From contig NC_061064.1 of NCBI RefSeq assembly GCF_021917145.1, positions 3,335,137 through 3,399,136 on the forward strand: a DNA stretch of 64,000 nt, read 5' to 3'. The stretch comes from Hypomesus transpacificus. Its lineage: Eukaryota; Chordata; Actinopteri; Osmeriformes; Osmeridae. The position numbers were made by a program, and so were the translations under genes. A model generated the notes under the pieces. That model did not search any database. It saw only the letters and a program-made list of their open reading frames with translations, and was not told where the DNA came from. Positions 12,872 to 24,646 of this stretch are shown piece after piece; within the stretch, counting starts at the first letter, position 1, and each line of letters begins with the position of its first letter.

Positions 12872-13057
12872 CAGGGCCGGCCCAAGCCTTTATAGGGCCT
12901 TAAGTAGAATTAATTTGGGAGCCCCTCTGAGTCGCTTTTTATAAAAAACAAAAAATAATTACATTAAACTGTAATTTAATGTGCTCTTGGGGGCCCTTTG
13001 GTAGCCACGGGGGCCCTAAGCAGCCGCTTAGTTTGCTTATGCCTTAGGCCGGCCCTG
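12872..13057. mobile_element. hAT-type MITE with 8-bp target duplication
   Basis: A 186-bp element with terminal inverted repeats CAGGGCCGGCC at the left and GGCCGGCCCTG at the right. It is flanked on both sides by the same 8 bases, AGGACTGG (12864-12871 and 13058-13065). An 8-bp duplication is the hallmark of hAT transposition. The element is too short for a transposase, so it was moved in trans. The exact duplication suggests a fairly recent insertion. Confidence 0.9.
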
Positions 13058-13244
13058 AGGACTGGCATTGAAAGCAAGTCTGCAGTGTTGGATACTAATG
13101 CTTCACACTGACACACTGATTTTCCATGGACATGAGAACTGTCCTCTTCCTATCCCACCACCGTGTAATCACTTCCTTATCAGGTTGTCCCAAGAGATTT
13201 GAGCTTTTTTATGACTAAATGAGACATTCACAATAATAATAGAT

Positions 13245-13640
13245 AAATATAACTGCAAGCAGTAATGGCGGATTCCTCCAAACATTGCGAACCATTGAAA
13301 AATGTATATTCTTGACAAATTGGAACTGTATAGAAAAATCTATGCTGCAGAATTACCAATGGGATACCAAATCTGAAATATAATACCATCAAGATCCACA
13401 AGGGCCTTTATTTCAACCCAAGGAGTGAAGGGCGGGGGCTTGGTTAGCCTATCCATTCCAGAAAGCCTTTGTGCTTTAGGGCGTGGAATGTAGCGCCACC
13501 TATGGGTAATGGTGGGACAGTTGTGGTGTGGTAATTACCCTTGGTCTATACTTTCAAAAAAGCTCGACCAGAGCATACCCCCCGCTCTCAGGTTACCGAG
13601 CTTCAGCTCAGTCATGATGCTGGGATGAATGTAGGCCTAT
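13245..13640 (+). repeat. Left fragment of an unnamed hairpin-ended repeat
   Basis: From an ATA-rich start through GCAAGCAGTAATGGCGGATT, CCACAAGGGCCTTTATTTC and GGGGGCTTGGTTAGCC. The same landmarks recur in order at about 16740-16895, downstream of the LINE, so both pieces belong to one repeat family. The inner boundary with the LINE 5' end is estimated. No coding potential was seen. Confidence 0.6.
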
Positions 13641-16600
13641 ATGTAGAGACCAGGGAGACAGACACACCGGCCAGCTGCCCTGATGGGTCCGTGGTAGATC
13701 ATTAATGCGGATTGTATCCTACAACGCTCGTGGCCTCCGAGTAGGACATACTGCTGCTGATAGATCAAGACGTTTGGTGGTGGACACATTGCTGGACGAG
13801 AGTGACATTGTCTGCCTTCAAGAAACCTGGATGGCCAAGCAAGATCTGGACAAATTGAACTCCCTACACAAGAACTTTCATGGTGCTGGAGAGTCCACTA
13901 CCGATCTCAGCATGAGAATGGTTTGTGGGAGGATAGCTGGTGGTGTAGCTATACTGTGGAACATAAAATATGACCCAACGGTAAAGGTGGTGTGGCTTAA
14001 CGTTGACTGGGCTATTGGGTTGGAGTTTAATCACAATGAAAATAAATTGACTATTGTAAATGTGTACACACCATATGAATCCTCTGACCATGAGGATGAA
14101 TTTCAGAACAGGTTAGCTTTTATTCAGTCCTTCATAGAGGACAATAGTTCATGTTGTGTCTATGTCATGGGTGATTTTAATGCTGACATGTCAGATAAGC
14201 GTTTATTCGCACAACATCTGCAGCAGTTCTGTAATGAAACTAAATTAATTATATCAAGCGTTATTGCCTGATACAAGTTTTACCTATATAAGTGAAACGT
14301 GGCACACAACTTCCTGGCTAGACCATATTGTAACCACAGCCGATGCTCATGACTCACTGGAAAGTATAGAGATGTGTTATGGGCCGGCCACCACTGATCA
14401 CATACCAGTTGCTATGCTGCTAAATGTTGAGAGTGTACCCTTGTTGCTGGCCCCCCAAGAAAACTGGACTGGTCAAAATTGACCAAAGAGGTTATGCACA
14501 GATATTCTCTATTAACTGACAGCTTACATAGTGATGTTGCATTTTCTAGGGATGCCCTAATGTGCACGAATATGAACTGCAAGGATAAACATCATGCTGA
14601 AAAGCTCTGTGCCATGTATGATGATATTGTCAAATGTCTTTATGCTTCCAGTGAACCTTTTATTAATCACAAGAGTAAGGTCCCTAACGCACGGCCTGTC
14701 TGGAATGAGTTTGTGTCTGAGCAACATGCTGCTGCTAGAGAAGCCTTTAGAGTCTGGTCAGAGGCAGGCAGACCCAGACAGGGAGTGCTGCTTGATAACA
14801 AAAACCTCACAAATGCTAGATTTAAATATGCACTCGTTTCATTTAGAGAAATGAAAACACAATGAGAGCAGACTCGCTGGCCAGAAAGATGCAGAATAAC
14901 AATCTTACTGACTTCTGGAAGGAGGTCAAGATCATAAATAATAACAGAACTCCCCTCCCTTCTGTTATCAAAGGGGTTAGTTGTCCAGAGAAGATTGCTG
15001 ATATATGGCATGAGCACTACAGTAAACTATATAATTGTGTTCAAAGTAACACAGTGAGAATTGATAATCAATATAAAGGTATCTCTGCAGACTTGATAGT
15101 TAGACCAGTAGATATTTATGATGCCATCCACATGCTAGACAACAACAAAGCTTGTGGTATGGATTATATTTCTGCAGAGCATCTAAAAAATGCCAGTTAT
15201 AGACTCAGTCCATTTCTAGCCATGTGTCTCACTGGAATTATGGTTCATGGTGTTCTACCGAACTCTATTATGTCAGTACTGTTAGTGCCTGTTGTTAAAG
15301 ATAAGGCTGGTAAACTGAACAGCATAGACAACTATCGACCCATTGCATTGGCCAGTATCTTGTCTAAAGTGTTTGAGAGAATTATTTGATTGAAATTGGA
15401 AATGTATATTCTGACTGCAGAAAATCAGTTTGGTTTTAAAAGAAAACATGGTACTGATCTCTGTATCTATGCTCTGAAGGAGATTGTCTCAGGTACACAA
15501 GTCTTAATTTATCTGTATTTTTATGCTTTATTGATGCTTACAAAGCTTTCGATCGAATTTGTCATGAAAACCGTTTATGAAGCTAATAGCGAGAGGTGTC
15601 CCTAAACCTCTTGTGAGGATTTTGGTGTTCTCGTATGCCAATCAAACTTTTCATGTTAAATGGGACAATGTTGTATCAGCTCCTTTCCATGTTGGTAACG
15701 AAGTTCGACAAGGAGGAATTTGATTTCCCTTTTTGTTTAATATGGATATGGACGACTTATCAAGTCAGCTGAATAAGACAAATACAGGCTGTCTTGTTGG
15801 TGAATCTATTGTCAATCATCTGATGTACGCAGATTATCTGGTTCCACTCAGCCTGTTGCAACAGATGCTATGGGTGTGCTCTCAGTATGGCTTAGATCAT
15901 GATATAAAATATAATGCAAAGAAAAGCCACATAATGATAGTCAGAAGTAATCAGGACAGGAAATTAACCTTCCCTACCTTTTATTTATCTGGCAGTCCCC
16001 TTGGTGTTTGTGAGGAAATAAAATATCTGCCATGTCATTTCTGATGATTGGACAGATGACAACGGTATGTATCAACAGCGCTGTCAAATATATTCTCAGG
16101 CCAGTATGTTATTAAGGACGTTTTCTATGTGCTCAGATTCAGTTAAATGTTCCCTGTTTAGAACCTACATAACACCATTGTACACTGCTCATTTGTGGTC
16201 TATGTACAGGAAAAGGAGTATACAGATACTGAAAGTAGCCTACAATGATGCTTTTAGATTGCTACTTAATGTGCCAAGGTGGCATAGTGCTAGTCAGTTG
16301 TTTGTGTCTAAGCACGTACCAACCTGTAAGGCAATCCTGAGACAACTGATGTATGGTTTCAATGATGCTTTTAGATTGCTACTTAATGTGCCTAGGTGGC
16401 ATAGTGCTGGTCAGTTGTTTCTGTCTAAGCACGTACCAACCTGTAAGGCACTCCTGACACAACTGATGTATGGTTTCATGTGTCGACTGGACAAGTCTGA
16501 GAACTGAATAGTAGGGGCTCTGGTCAACCCTCTAAAGAGCTGCTATCGATTACTTGGAACTTAAGACTACATTGGCACAAAAGTCTTCATACTTTTTATG

Positions 16601-16735
16601 CACTGTATTATCTATGTTTTATGTTTTTGTTTTACTCCCTTTTTTATAGCTCTATGTCTGTTATTTTATGTGGAACTTGGCGTCTGAAATAAAGATTTAT
16701 ATATATATAAACACATATATATATATATATATATA
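13641..16735 (+). pseudogene. Degenerate non-LTR retrotransposon (LINE) with endonuclease and reverse transcriptase remnants
   Basis: An apurinic-type endonuclease domain is readable from 13705 (start MRIVSYNARGL, later LQETW, VNVYTPYE, MGDFNADMS) and ends after a frameshift with SWLDHIV near 14320. A reverse transcriptase follows in broken frames: DNYRPIALASILSKVFE near 15330, NQFGFKRKHG near 15430, and the catalytic box near 15828, where the usual YADD reads YADY. In-frame stops and frameshifts occur near 14271, 15387, 15605 and 15722, so it is dead. The 3' end has AATAAA and a TA-rich simple repeat (16700-16738). A 117-bp in-frame duplication lies at 16244-16477. The endonuclease-plus-RT layout without an obvious RNase H fits the CR1/L2/Rex/jockey group; the clade is not certain. 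Confidence 0.85.
16244..16477 (+). repeat. 117-bp direct duplication inside the LINE
   Basis: Two tandem copies, 16244-16360 and 16361-16477, both starting AATGATGCTTTTAGATTGCT and ending TGATGTATGGTTTC, with only a few substitutions between them. The period is 39 codons, so the reading frame is kept across the junction. Confidence 0.9.
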
Positions 16736-16738
16736 TAT

Positions 16739-17895
16739 CAATGTTTCAGGATTTGTATAACTTTTTACCATTGCATACAAATTGGAAATGCAATACCAAA
16801 AAGATCAGCTTTTGTTAAGAGATCCAAGATTACAAGATCCACAAGGCCTTTGCTAGAGACTACGGAATGAGTGGGGGCTTGGTCAGCCCACACTCTCCTG
16901 AAATGTTGCGTGTGCGTCTTGCCAAGCCCGCGCGTGTGTAAGTTAAGGCTGAGTGTGTGAGGATGTGGAGCACGCGCGGGCAGGAGGAGGGGAGACATTC
17001 ATTGGAAATTTGGCTAGAAATTAGCCAAGCAAGCATGTTTCAAATATTCACCAAAAATCGACCTTTGATCTTACAGTCAACTTTTTCACAGATTTGTGTT
17101 ATAAACATTCTCAAGAGTCTTCATATGAACTTGTGATTGAATCAGAGTATCAGTTTTTGACTGGCTGATGTGTAAAGCATTATTTTAGCGTTAGCGATAA
17201 GTTCAATTTGCTTTATATCAATCATTTTTGGAGATATGAAGTTGCCTTTGCACACGGTAACATGTTGTAGTGTCTTCCATCGATATACCAAGTTTCGTGT
17301 TGATATCTCAAAGATTTGCTGAGACATGACTTCACATCCTGTTTGGCGGCTTTTCTGATGAATTTGATTGGCTGTACCGGACAAACGGTTGTGAGGATCA
17401 AAATTCTTTTCGATAACTTTTGTGAGGCTTGGTCTGAAGATCATCTCTGGTAACTTTGAAGAAGATATGACAAAAATTGTAGGAGGAGTAGGCTTTCAAA
17501 GGTTTTTTATAAAACCGGAAATAGCGGAAAATCTATATAACCGGAAATTGACGCCATGGGGTGCGTTGAACTCGGCTTGATCCAGGGAATCCAATGGTGC
17601 CTCATTTTTGAAAATCGGTCATACGGTTCAAAAGTTGTGTGTGTAAACACAAGTCCAACTTTGACCCGTTGGTGGCGCTGGAGTGGTCTAATGGGAGACA
17701 TGAAACTTGGTGTAGGTATAGAATCAACTGTCCTTAATGAGTGTGCCAAATTTCACAAAAAGTTGTCGAAGGGTTCTAGGGGCTGCCATTGACTTCCATG
17801 GAACAAGAATAATAATAATAATAAAACTAACAATAACAATAGGTTTCCTCCTGACGGAGGAATCCTAATAATAATAATAGATAATAATAATAGAG
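16739..17895 (+). repeat. Right, 3'-complete copy of the hairpin-ended repeat
   Basis: Starts with a stretch related to the left fragment (TACAAGATCCACAAGGCCTT, GTGGGGGCTTGGTCAGCCC). It continues about 0.9 kb without long open frames, then an ATA-rich stretch, a hairpin (GGTTTCCTCC, loop TGAC, GGAGGAATCC) at about 17840-17864, and a CTAATAATAATAATAG tail. No transposase is encoded. The family is not identified. Confidence 0.6.
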
Positions 17896-19214
17896 ATAAA
17901 TGAGCACCGTTGAGAAAGACGAAACCATTCATTGGACTTGTTTTAGTTTGGTTTAACCCAAATAAATGACCAACTAAAATTACCTTTCACAAACTTCAAT
18001 TTGTGTTAGAAAAACTATTGACTAGCCTCATTGACTAAAGTGAGAAGTTTGATAATTTATAAAGTGAACAAGTCCAATTTTCAGTAATTCTCTCTCGCAC
18101 ACTCTCCCAGTCTCAATCTCTCTCTTTCCTATCCTCATTACTAGGATCCTACTCCACGTATTGAATCTAGGCACTTAGAACCAGGTTTAAACAAATGATG
18201 TGTCTCTGTCCTATGATAAAACTTTCTTTGAAAAAGAATACAGAGATCTTCAAATAAATTGTTCAATAGTCTAAGGTCAGTCAATGGAATTGTACAAAGT
18301 GCACAACAGAGTTAGAAGATTGTCTAAATTATTTTCTTGAATACTTTTCTTTTTGATCGCTGGCAAGGCTACCACTTTTTGTTGAACATGTGGGATTTGG
18401 TATTTGGCTCCACCTAGTGATTTGAGCAGACTGCTCTTGAAACTATTTTTAAATTGGAACAAGGAGGAAGTAACGACTATGGGTTCATGACGCAGAGTAG
18501 GATGTCTGCTAGTTGTAAAGAACCCCCAGTGATGTTGATATATTTTGTACATTCTGCACATTTGTCAGAGATGATACAATTCCCAGCATTCAACTTAGTA
18601 TTTTTTAGTTTTTGTAGTTATGACATGTCTTTTCATAAGGAATATTATTTGATTAATTTGCTGCTTTTTTGGGGGCAATGTTCAGAGATTTATTCATGTA
18701 AGGGTTCGTTAGGGTTAAACATAAGCTGTTGCCAAAAGTGTATTGAAATATGTCAAATAACAAATAAACAAAACATGTTTAAACTCTTTATTTTTGTCTC
18801 TCCTGCTCTTGTTGTAAACGTTTAAAAGCATTAATAATCATCATCATCATCATCATAACGATTTAAGTCTAAATGCGTTTTTGTACGTATGTGTGTGTGT
18901 GAAAGAGAGAGACTTTCTACAACATTAATGTTTATCTTGTCATGGAACAGAAAATTGCACTACACAAATAGATAAAACAATTTACAATAGACAATTTACA
19001 CAGTATCTGAGAAGATCAATTCCAGGAAATCTGAAAGCAGACTCGTTTTTTATGATACACGGGGGGATAATACTGAAACCTGGCAACCTGGTTTCATTAG
19101 CCGCACAAGCTCGCTCTCCTCCACTGTCACTGTGAAAGCGGTTAGCTAGAAAATACTGCTGCCGAATTTGAAACATATGTTGTCAATCAATCAATTTATC
19201 TATCACGACCTGTC
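17896..19214. other. Intergenic region before abhd11
   Basis: No supported gene. A short ATC repeat lies at 18838-18856. The last 100-200 bases are the likely abhd11 promoter and 5' UTR. The open frames here are short, AT-rich and unsupported. Confidence 0.5.
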
Positions 19215-21311
19215 ATGAGTGTTTTGTGTCGCATAATTCAGAGAGGACTTCTCAACGGACGGACATCATGTCGGTTTGCAACGGGACAGCGAGACATCTT
19301 TGGTGGCGTGCCTCTGATGTCTCGTTCAGTTGCTTCCAACTGGTAAGCTAGCTACTGTAGCACACTAGCTAACGCTGCTAGATATAAATGGCTAATGCCC
19401 TCTACATGCTCAGGCTAATAGCTCAGCAACGCAGCTAGCTATCCAGACGAGCCAATGTTGACAATAACAGCAACTATATTTAGACATAGGAAAGTAGCAC
19501 AATTTTGAAGTGATGTTAATTACTTATGGTGTCTTTCTAGTACTGCAAGATAAACAGCGTGTTGAACTTGATTGGCTGACTAGCTACAGTAGCGTGCTAG
19601 CCAAAATCTTAGTCAATTATATAAATCAATGCAATCAGATACTTGTCATATTGTGAGCTGTCATTGCCCTAGGACTTCTGCCCTATGTGAGAACCTTGCA
19701 GGACTTATGATGATAGGTAATTTCTTTTCCAGCCCTGTCAACCTGACCTATGACGTGTTTGACGGGAAAGGAGAGAACACGCCTCTTGTGTTCCTACACG
19801 GTCTGTTTGGCAGCAAATCTAACTTCCACTCAATTGCCAAATCCCTTGTGCAACGGACAGGCAGGAAGGTAACGCTGATTGTTGGGAGACTGTCTTAGAG
19901 GATCTATCAAGACCTAAAGTCATAGGAGTAGCTTCAAGTGATAACATTACGATTTCTCCATGTCACATGGTCTCCTCGCTCTCCCCCCCCCCCCCCCATC
20001 CAACCCTAGTGTTCTAACTGTCCTTTGTCCAGTTAGGTGCTGACAGTGGATGCCCGTAACCATGGTACCAGCACGCACAACCCAGAGTTGACCTACGAGG
20101 CAATGACTAGTGACCTGAAACACCTGCTTGCCCAGCTGCACATTGGGAAGTGTGTCCTAATTGGACACAGCATGGGAGGCAAGGTAGCCATGACGACCGC
20201 TCTGTCGCAGGTGAATACCCCCAGAGTGATAAATGGCATTCCTGATGTTACATTCATCACATTAAGGAATGACTTTGATTAGAGTGTTTTTTTTGTGTGT
20301 TTTTTTTATACGTCAGCTAAGCACCTTCTTTATCCCTCACTTCTTCTAACTCACCCCCCTTCCTCTGCCCTCCTAATCTGTTTCCTTCCTGGTCCCCCTC
20401 CTCGTCTCTGTCCAGCCCAGTCTAGTGGAGAGGTTGGTGGTGGTGGACATCAGCCCAGCTCAGACCACCACACGCACCAACTTCCGCTCCTACATTCAAG
20501 CCATGAAGGATGTGAAGATCTCCAGTGACATCCCTCGCTCCACTGCAAGACGTATGGCTGAGGACCAGCTTCGCAAACTGGTCAAGGTCAGATCCACCAT
20601 GCGGTTGTTCTCCCTTCCCCTTATCCCTCGAGGGCTCACAGGTCTAAAAGAGAGCTTGGCACTGTGTGGGGTGCACCTCTACGCATTCGTAGAGGTGCAC
20701 TCTCGATTTTCATAATCACTCTACATACTTTTTCCAGACCCAGCGTAAAAGGTCAAAGTACACATCTTGAGCAGTGATGTCATATTAACAGACTGGATTT
20801 ACTGTGTTCTAAATGCTTCACAGGAGCACTCAGTGCGTCAGTTCTTGTTGACCAATCTAGTGGAGCAGAATGGTCAATATGCATGGAGGGTCAACTTGGA
20901 TGCCATCTCGGCGCACCTTGATGACATCATGAGCTTTCCGGACTTTCCTAACACCTACGAGGGTCCCACTCTTTTTTTGGGTGGAGCCAGCTCTGCTTAC
21001 ATCAGGTAAACCTCCTAGACAACTACTGGTAATAACTTGGAAATAAATGTAGGTTGATCCCATGAAATGGTTGTCACGGACACCATGTGCTTTGTCGTAC
21101 ATCTTATCACTAATCAATTGTATTTCTCTTTCACTGTCCCCTGTGCTATCACCCTACCATCCACCCCCTTCCCAGCTCCGATGACTACCCAGAGATCCAA
21201 AGGTTGTTCCCTTGTGCAGATATACAGTACATCCCTGATGCAAGCCACTGGATCCATGCTGACAAACCTCTAGACTTCATTAGTTCCATCATATCCTTCC
21301 TGCAGTCCTAG
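19215..21311 (+). CDS. abhd11: Alpha/beta-hydrolase domain protein 11 (mitochondrial)
   Basis: Six exons: 19215-19342, 19733-19868, 20037-20210, 20416-20586, 20824-21005 and 21176-21311. All have GT-AG borders, phases close, and the product is 308 aa against 315 in human. ABHD11 is a serine hydrolase of the mitochondrial matrix that helps keep the 2-oxoglutarate dehydrogenase complex lipoylated. The basic N-terminus (MSVLCRIIQRGLLNGR) fits a targeting peptide. Visible motifs are the oxyanion-hole segment HGLFGS (65-70), the nucleophile elbow GHSMGG with Ser133, and the C-terminal SHWIHAD with catalytic His288. The exon 1/2 junction creates a Cys at residue 43. The tandem claudins lie upstream, as in human 7q11.23. 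The start is the first ATG of the exon and gives the targeting peptide. Confidence 0.95.
20671..20700. repeat. Perfect inverted repeat in abhd11 intron 4
   Basis: GTGCACCTCTACG and its exact reverse complement CGTAGAGGTGCAC are separated by the 4-base loop CATT. This gives a 13-bp perfect hairpin within the 237-bp intron. Confidence 0.9.
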
Positions 21312-23345
21312 CTCCTATTACGGAACCCCTCAGCTACGCTCGACCACAGCAAACAGACAGTCAGGGGGTGTGGCATCACCAACAAGAGACAGAGAGTGCT
21401 AAATGCTAATCCAGGACCAACCTCACCCTGTCAGTGCAGTTAGTCCTCCTTGCATTCTTATTAATACTCTCAAGGATACAGTGTACAAATGTCTGTTAAT
21501 GCACTTACTAATTGCATTTTAGTTAGATAGGTACATAGTTTAGGTAGATAGATTAGGTAGATTTTGGTATTTATATGGATGGAATAGATGGTCAGAAACA
21601 TTTTACGTAGATAAGTTGATAGATGCCTAGAGTTGCAGTTTTAGGATAAGGGAAATATTTTGGGCTATTTACTAATCCAAAGAGCCTCCCATTGTTGCAC
21701 AATAGCGTACTGTATCTCAAATCAATTCATATCAGCACAGAAGAATGGCTTTTGGTCAATTCTAATGTAGGTATTCTTGGTCCAGCTGTTCTGTCTGAGC
21801 TCCTTTCAGGTATGAGTGATAAGGGATGTTGGCAGTAGATGGGGGGAAAAAGAACATTCCTAAACCATACTACTGGATAATAGCACAGTGCTTAGGGAGG
21901 AGTCAGATGGGCATCAAGTAAAGCAGCACTGGGTCTGTGATGGAAAGATTCAGCAACGCCTCCATCTCTCCAGACACCATTGTTCATAGAGTAACCCATT
22001 TATTTTATTATGATGTTGTTTGGAAGCACTTTTAGTCTTCGGCCTGGAATTCATCACAGTATTTTTTCTCACCTACTTAAAAAAAAAAAAAATCGCCCTC
22101 AACTTTGTGTTTTGCAGATGTGCTTGCACTTTTACAATGTGATGTCAACAAGATGGCTAGCTAACTTTTTCTGCTAACACAAATTAAGGCTAAGTTTACA
22201 GATACTGTATTCAGTAGATGTCTTAAACATCCCAGGTTACAATACTCAATACTCTGGCTATACTGTACACTACACTTTAATCTCAAGCAGCCATTGTAGT
22301 TGTAACTGTATAGTCTTTGTTGTTTGCAATCTAATCTGTGTTTTAGTGCGACATTATTTTGTAATACTTAGAGCGATAACTCTTAATATAACATAAAAAG
22401 TTATATACTTTATGAATATTCATCAAAAGATGTGCTGCAAAAAATATATAATGTATCTAACAATATTTTTTAATGTTGTCTGTTTTCATCTCCTGTGTTC
22501 CTCTGTGAAATGTGTGGGAAAAGTACAGTTGGAAAAGTGATACTGCCATATGTCTGTTACTGAGTAAGCAGTGTATGTTGTAAATGTGTGTGCCTCTTTC
22601 TCTTCTTGAGCTCTTTTATCTTCTAAGCGTCTCGATAACAGTTTACTCTTAACAGCCAGCAGCATTGAGAATGGCAACTATGTTGCCAGTTGTGTATATT
22701 ATATAGAGAGATGCTACTCTACAAGGGTTTTGGTGTATGTGTGTGCTAAACTTGTATTGATCATTTTATAGCACTGTCTTTTGAAATCAGCGATCTACTA
22801 TGGATGTCAGAAAACCCCTATTTATAATGAAATGGGTAGATTGAGTAGCTAGGCAGCCCCCTGCCCATCATAACTACAGACCTACAATCAGTTTCATCGT
22901 ATTGCACATGTGGTTGGGTGGGTAGGAAGGTAAAAAATAGCTTTAGAAACAGGTCCCAGATCAGTATTGTTATTGCCTTGATGTTGGAAAAGAATGTGTG
23001 GTGGGGAAACAACTGGTGATTGTATGAAGATGTTATTTTATTTGTGTTGAAATTTACAAACGCTAAACTCAGAAGTGTGTACCGTTTTTCCTCTGTGAGC
23101 ATGCCTTCTTTGGTTCGATTAATGCACAGCTCCGAAACATTGATTTAGCGATGGAGTTAATTGGCTCTTAAAACCTTGCAACAGGTAACAACTTTTTGTT
23201 TGGAAAATGGCAAACATGAACTTGACAATGTTCTTTAGTTGTGTGAAAAGCATATATTATACATGTGAATAATTGAGATATACAGTATATGGAAATTGTA
23301 TAGAATGTATAACTGATGTATAATAAACATTTTAAAATGAACTTG
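21312..23345 (+). other. Probable abhd11 3' UTR
   Basis: About 2 kb without genes, from the abhd11 stop to AATAAA at 23322-23327. It contains an A tract at 22079-22092 and AT-rich segments. No repeat element was clearly recognised. A shorter 3' UTR using a variant signal cannot be excluded. Confidence 0.45.
23322..23327 (+). promoter_or_regulatory. Polyadenylation signal (abhd11)
   Basis: AATAAA, the first clear canonical signal after the abhd11 stop codon on this strand. Confidence 0.45.
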
Positions 23346-23629
23346 TCTTGGCCTTAAAATAAACTCATGTTTTCACTGAAGATAGCCTACTCTATATCTA
23401 CAACGACAGGCCTATACACAAAATACATAACTGCTGTGTTTTTGTATTTTTTTCTCCATTGTAACTCCATTACTTCCTTCAGGGTTCCTGCGGGGTCTTA
23501 AGTCTACAATTCTGAACTTGAAATTTAAGACCTTAAAACGTCTTAAAAACAGCCAGATTTTCATACAACATTTATGAAACTATGTGAAGTCCCACATCTC
23601 ACATGACCATAATGCAACTTTTAAGTTAA

Positions 23630-23925
23630 TTTGGATTTGAACCCAGGCTGTTGTGCTCCTGCCCCAGCATGTCTGAAAGAGCATGCACACTAACCCAGGC
23701 TGTTGTGCTACTGCCCCAGCATGTCTGAAAGAGCATGCACACTAACCCAGGCTGTTGTGCTACTGCCCCAGCATGTCTGAAAGAGCATGCACACTAACCC
23801 AGGCTGTTGTGCTACTGCCCCAGCATGTCTGAAAGAGCATGCACACTAACCCAGGCTGTTGTGCTACTGCCCCAGCATGTCTGAAAGAGCATGCACACTA
23901 ACCCAGTGAGCTAACAGGGGAGCCC
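23630..23925 (-). repeat. tRNA-like segment expanded by a 52-bp tandem repeat
   Basis: On the minus strand an A-box-like TTAGCTCACTGGGTT precedes, and a B-box GGTTCAAATCC follows, five tandem copies of a 52-bp unit at 23641-23900 (ACCCAGGCTGTTGTGCTNCT at its plus-strand start). The copies are almost identical; the first differs by one base (CTCCT for CTACT). A partial sixth copy follows. Confidence 0.85.
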
Positions 23926-24013
23926 TGCTTGCTTCTGGTTTTCTGACACCCCAACTCTGCAGGTTGTTACAACTAGATAGTTCAATGTCAAATTTAAATG
24001 TTGAGTGGAGATT

Positions 24014-24085
24014 GGTACGATCCCTGATAGCTCAGTGGTTGAGGATGTGGGCTATTATGTGAGGGGTCTTGTGTTCAAATCTGGC
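24014..24085 (+). repeat. Second tRNA-like segment inside the transposon
   Basis: TGATAGCTCAGTGGTTGAGG (A-box region) and GTGTTCAAATCTGGC (B-box region) are spaced as in a tRNA gene. A functional acceptor stem is not evident, so this is called a SINE-type head and not a tRNA. A weaker, opposite-strand copy may lie at about 24285-24350 (GGATTTGAACCC). Confidence 0.55.
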
Positions 24086-24646
24086 TGAAAAATCTTCTTA
24101 CAGCTCAAATTATGCTCTTGGAAAAAACTCGACGATAAAACTGATAAAAGGTACATTTCTTTTTAGAGTCCTGTTTAAGCCTTTCCTGGTTGGACAGTTG
24201 GGTACCTGGAAAGACAGTTGGGAGAGGGGATTTGGACAGTTGGGGAGAGCGCTGCGGTTACAGGGATCTGGCACTACGCTCTGTGCTGGATTTGAACCCA
24301 AGTTGTTTTGGTGTAGGCCCTTGTTCTCAACCCACTACACAGGGTCCCCCCCTCTCTCTTGAATCGCTTGAAGACTGAATCGCGATTCATATGTGAATCG
24401 ATTTTTCCCCCACCCCTAGTACTTCGTGCTGAATGAAGTAAAATTAGGTTGTTAATGTGATTGCTTTATCTGTAAATTAAATTAATGCTTTTTCAATGAC
24501 TTAATTCATTGAAATAACAATATTATTGGGGTAATGCATCGTGTAGGTCTTAAATTTCAGTCTTTATGGTCTTAAAAGGGTCTTAAATTTGACTTACTGA
24601 AATCTGCAGGAACCCTGTTTCTTATAAATGCACGTCATATATTATC

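Larger units (their letters stand above)
23480..24617. mobile_element. Non-autonomous DNA transposon with 12-bp inverted termini
   Basis: The left end CAGGGTTCCTGC and right end GCAGGAACCCTG are exact reverse complements over 12 bases. Both ends carry further AAATTTAAGACC/GTCTTAAA subterminal motifs in opposite orientation. The CAGGG start is typical of hAT elements. No intact 8-bp duplication is visible in the flanks, so the insertion is older than the one at 12872. The interior has no transposase; it contains tRNA-like segments and a 52-bp tandem array. Confidence 0.75.

Noticed and set aside
24014-24085. A functional tRNA gene
   Set aside because: A and B boxes are present, but no convincing acceptor stem or cloverleaf, and it sits inside a transposon.
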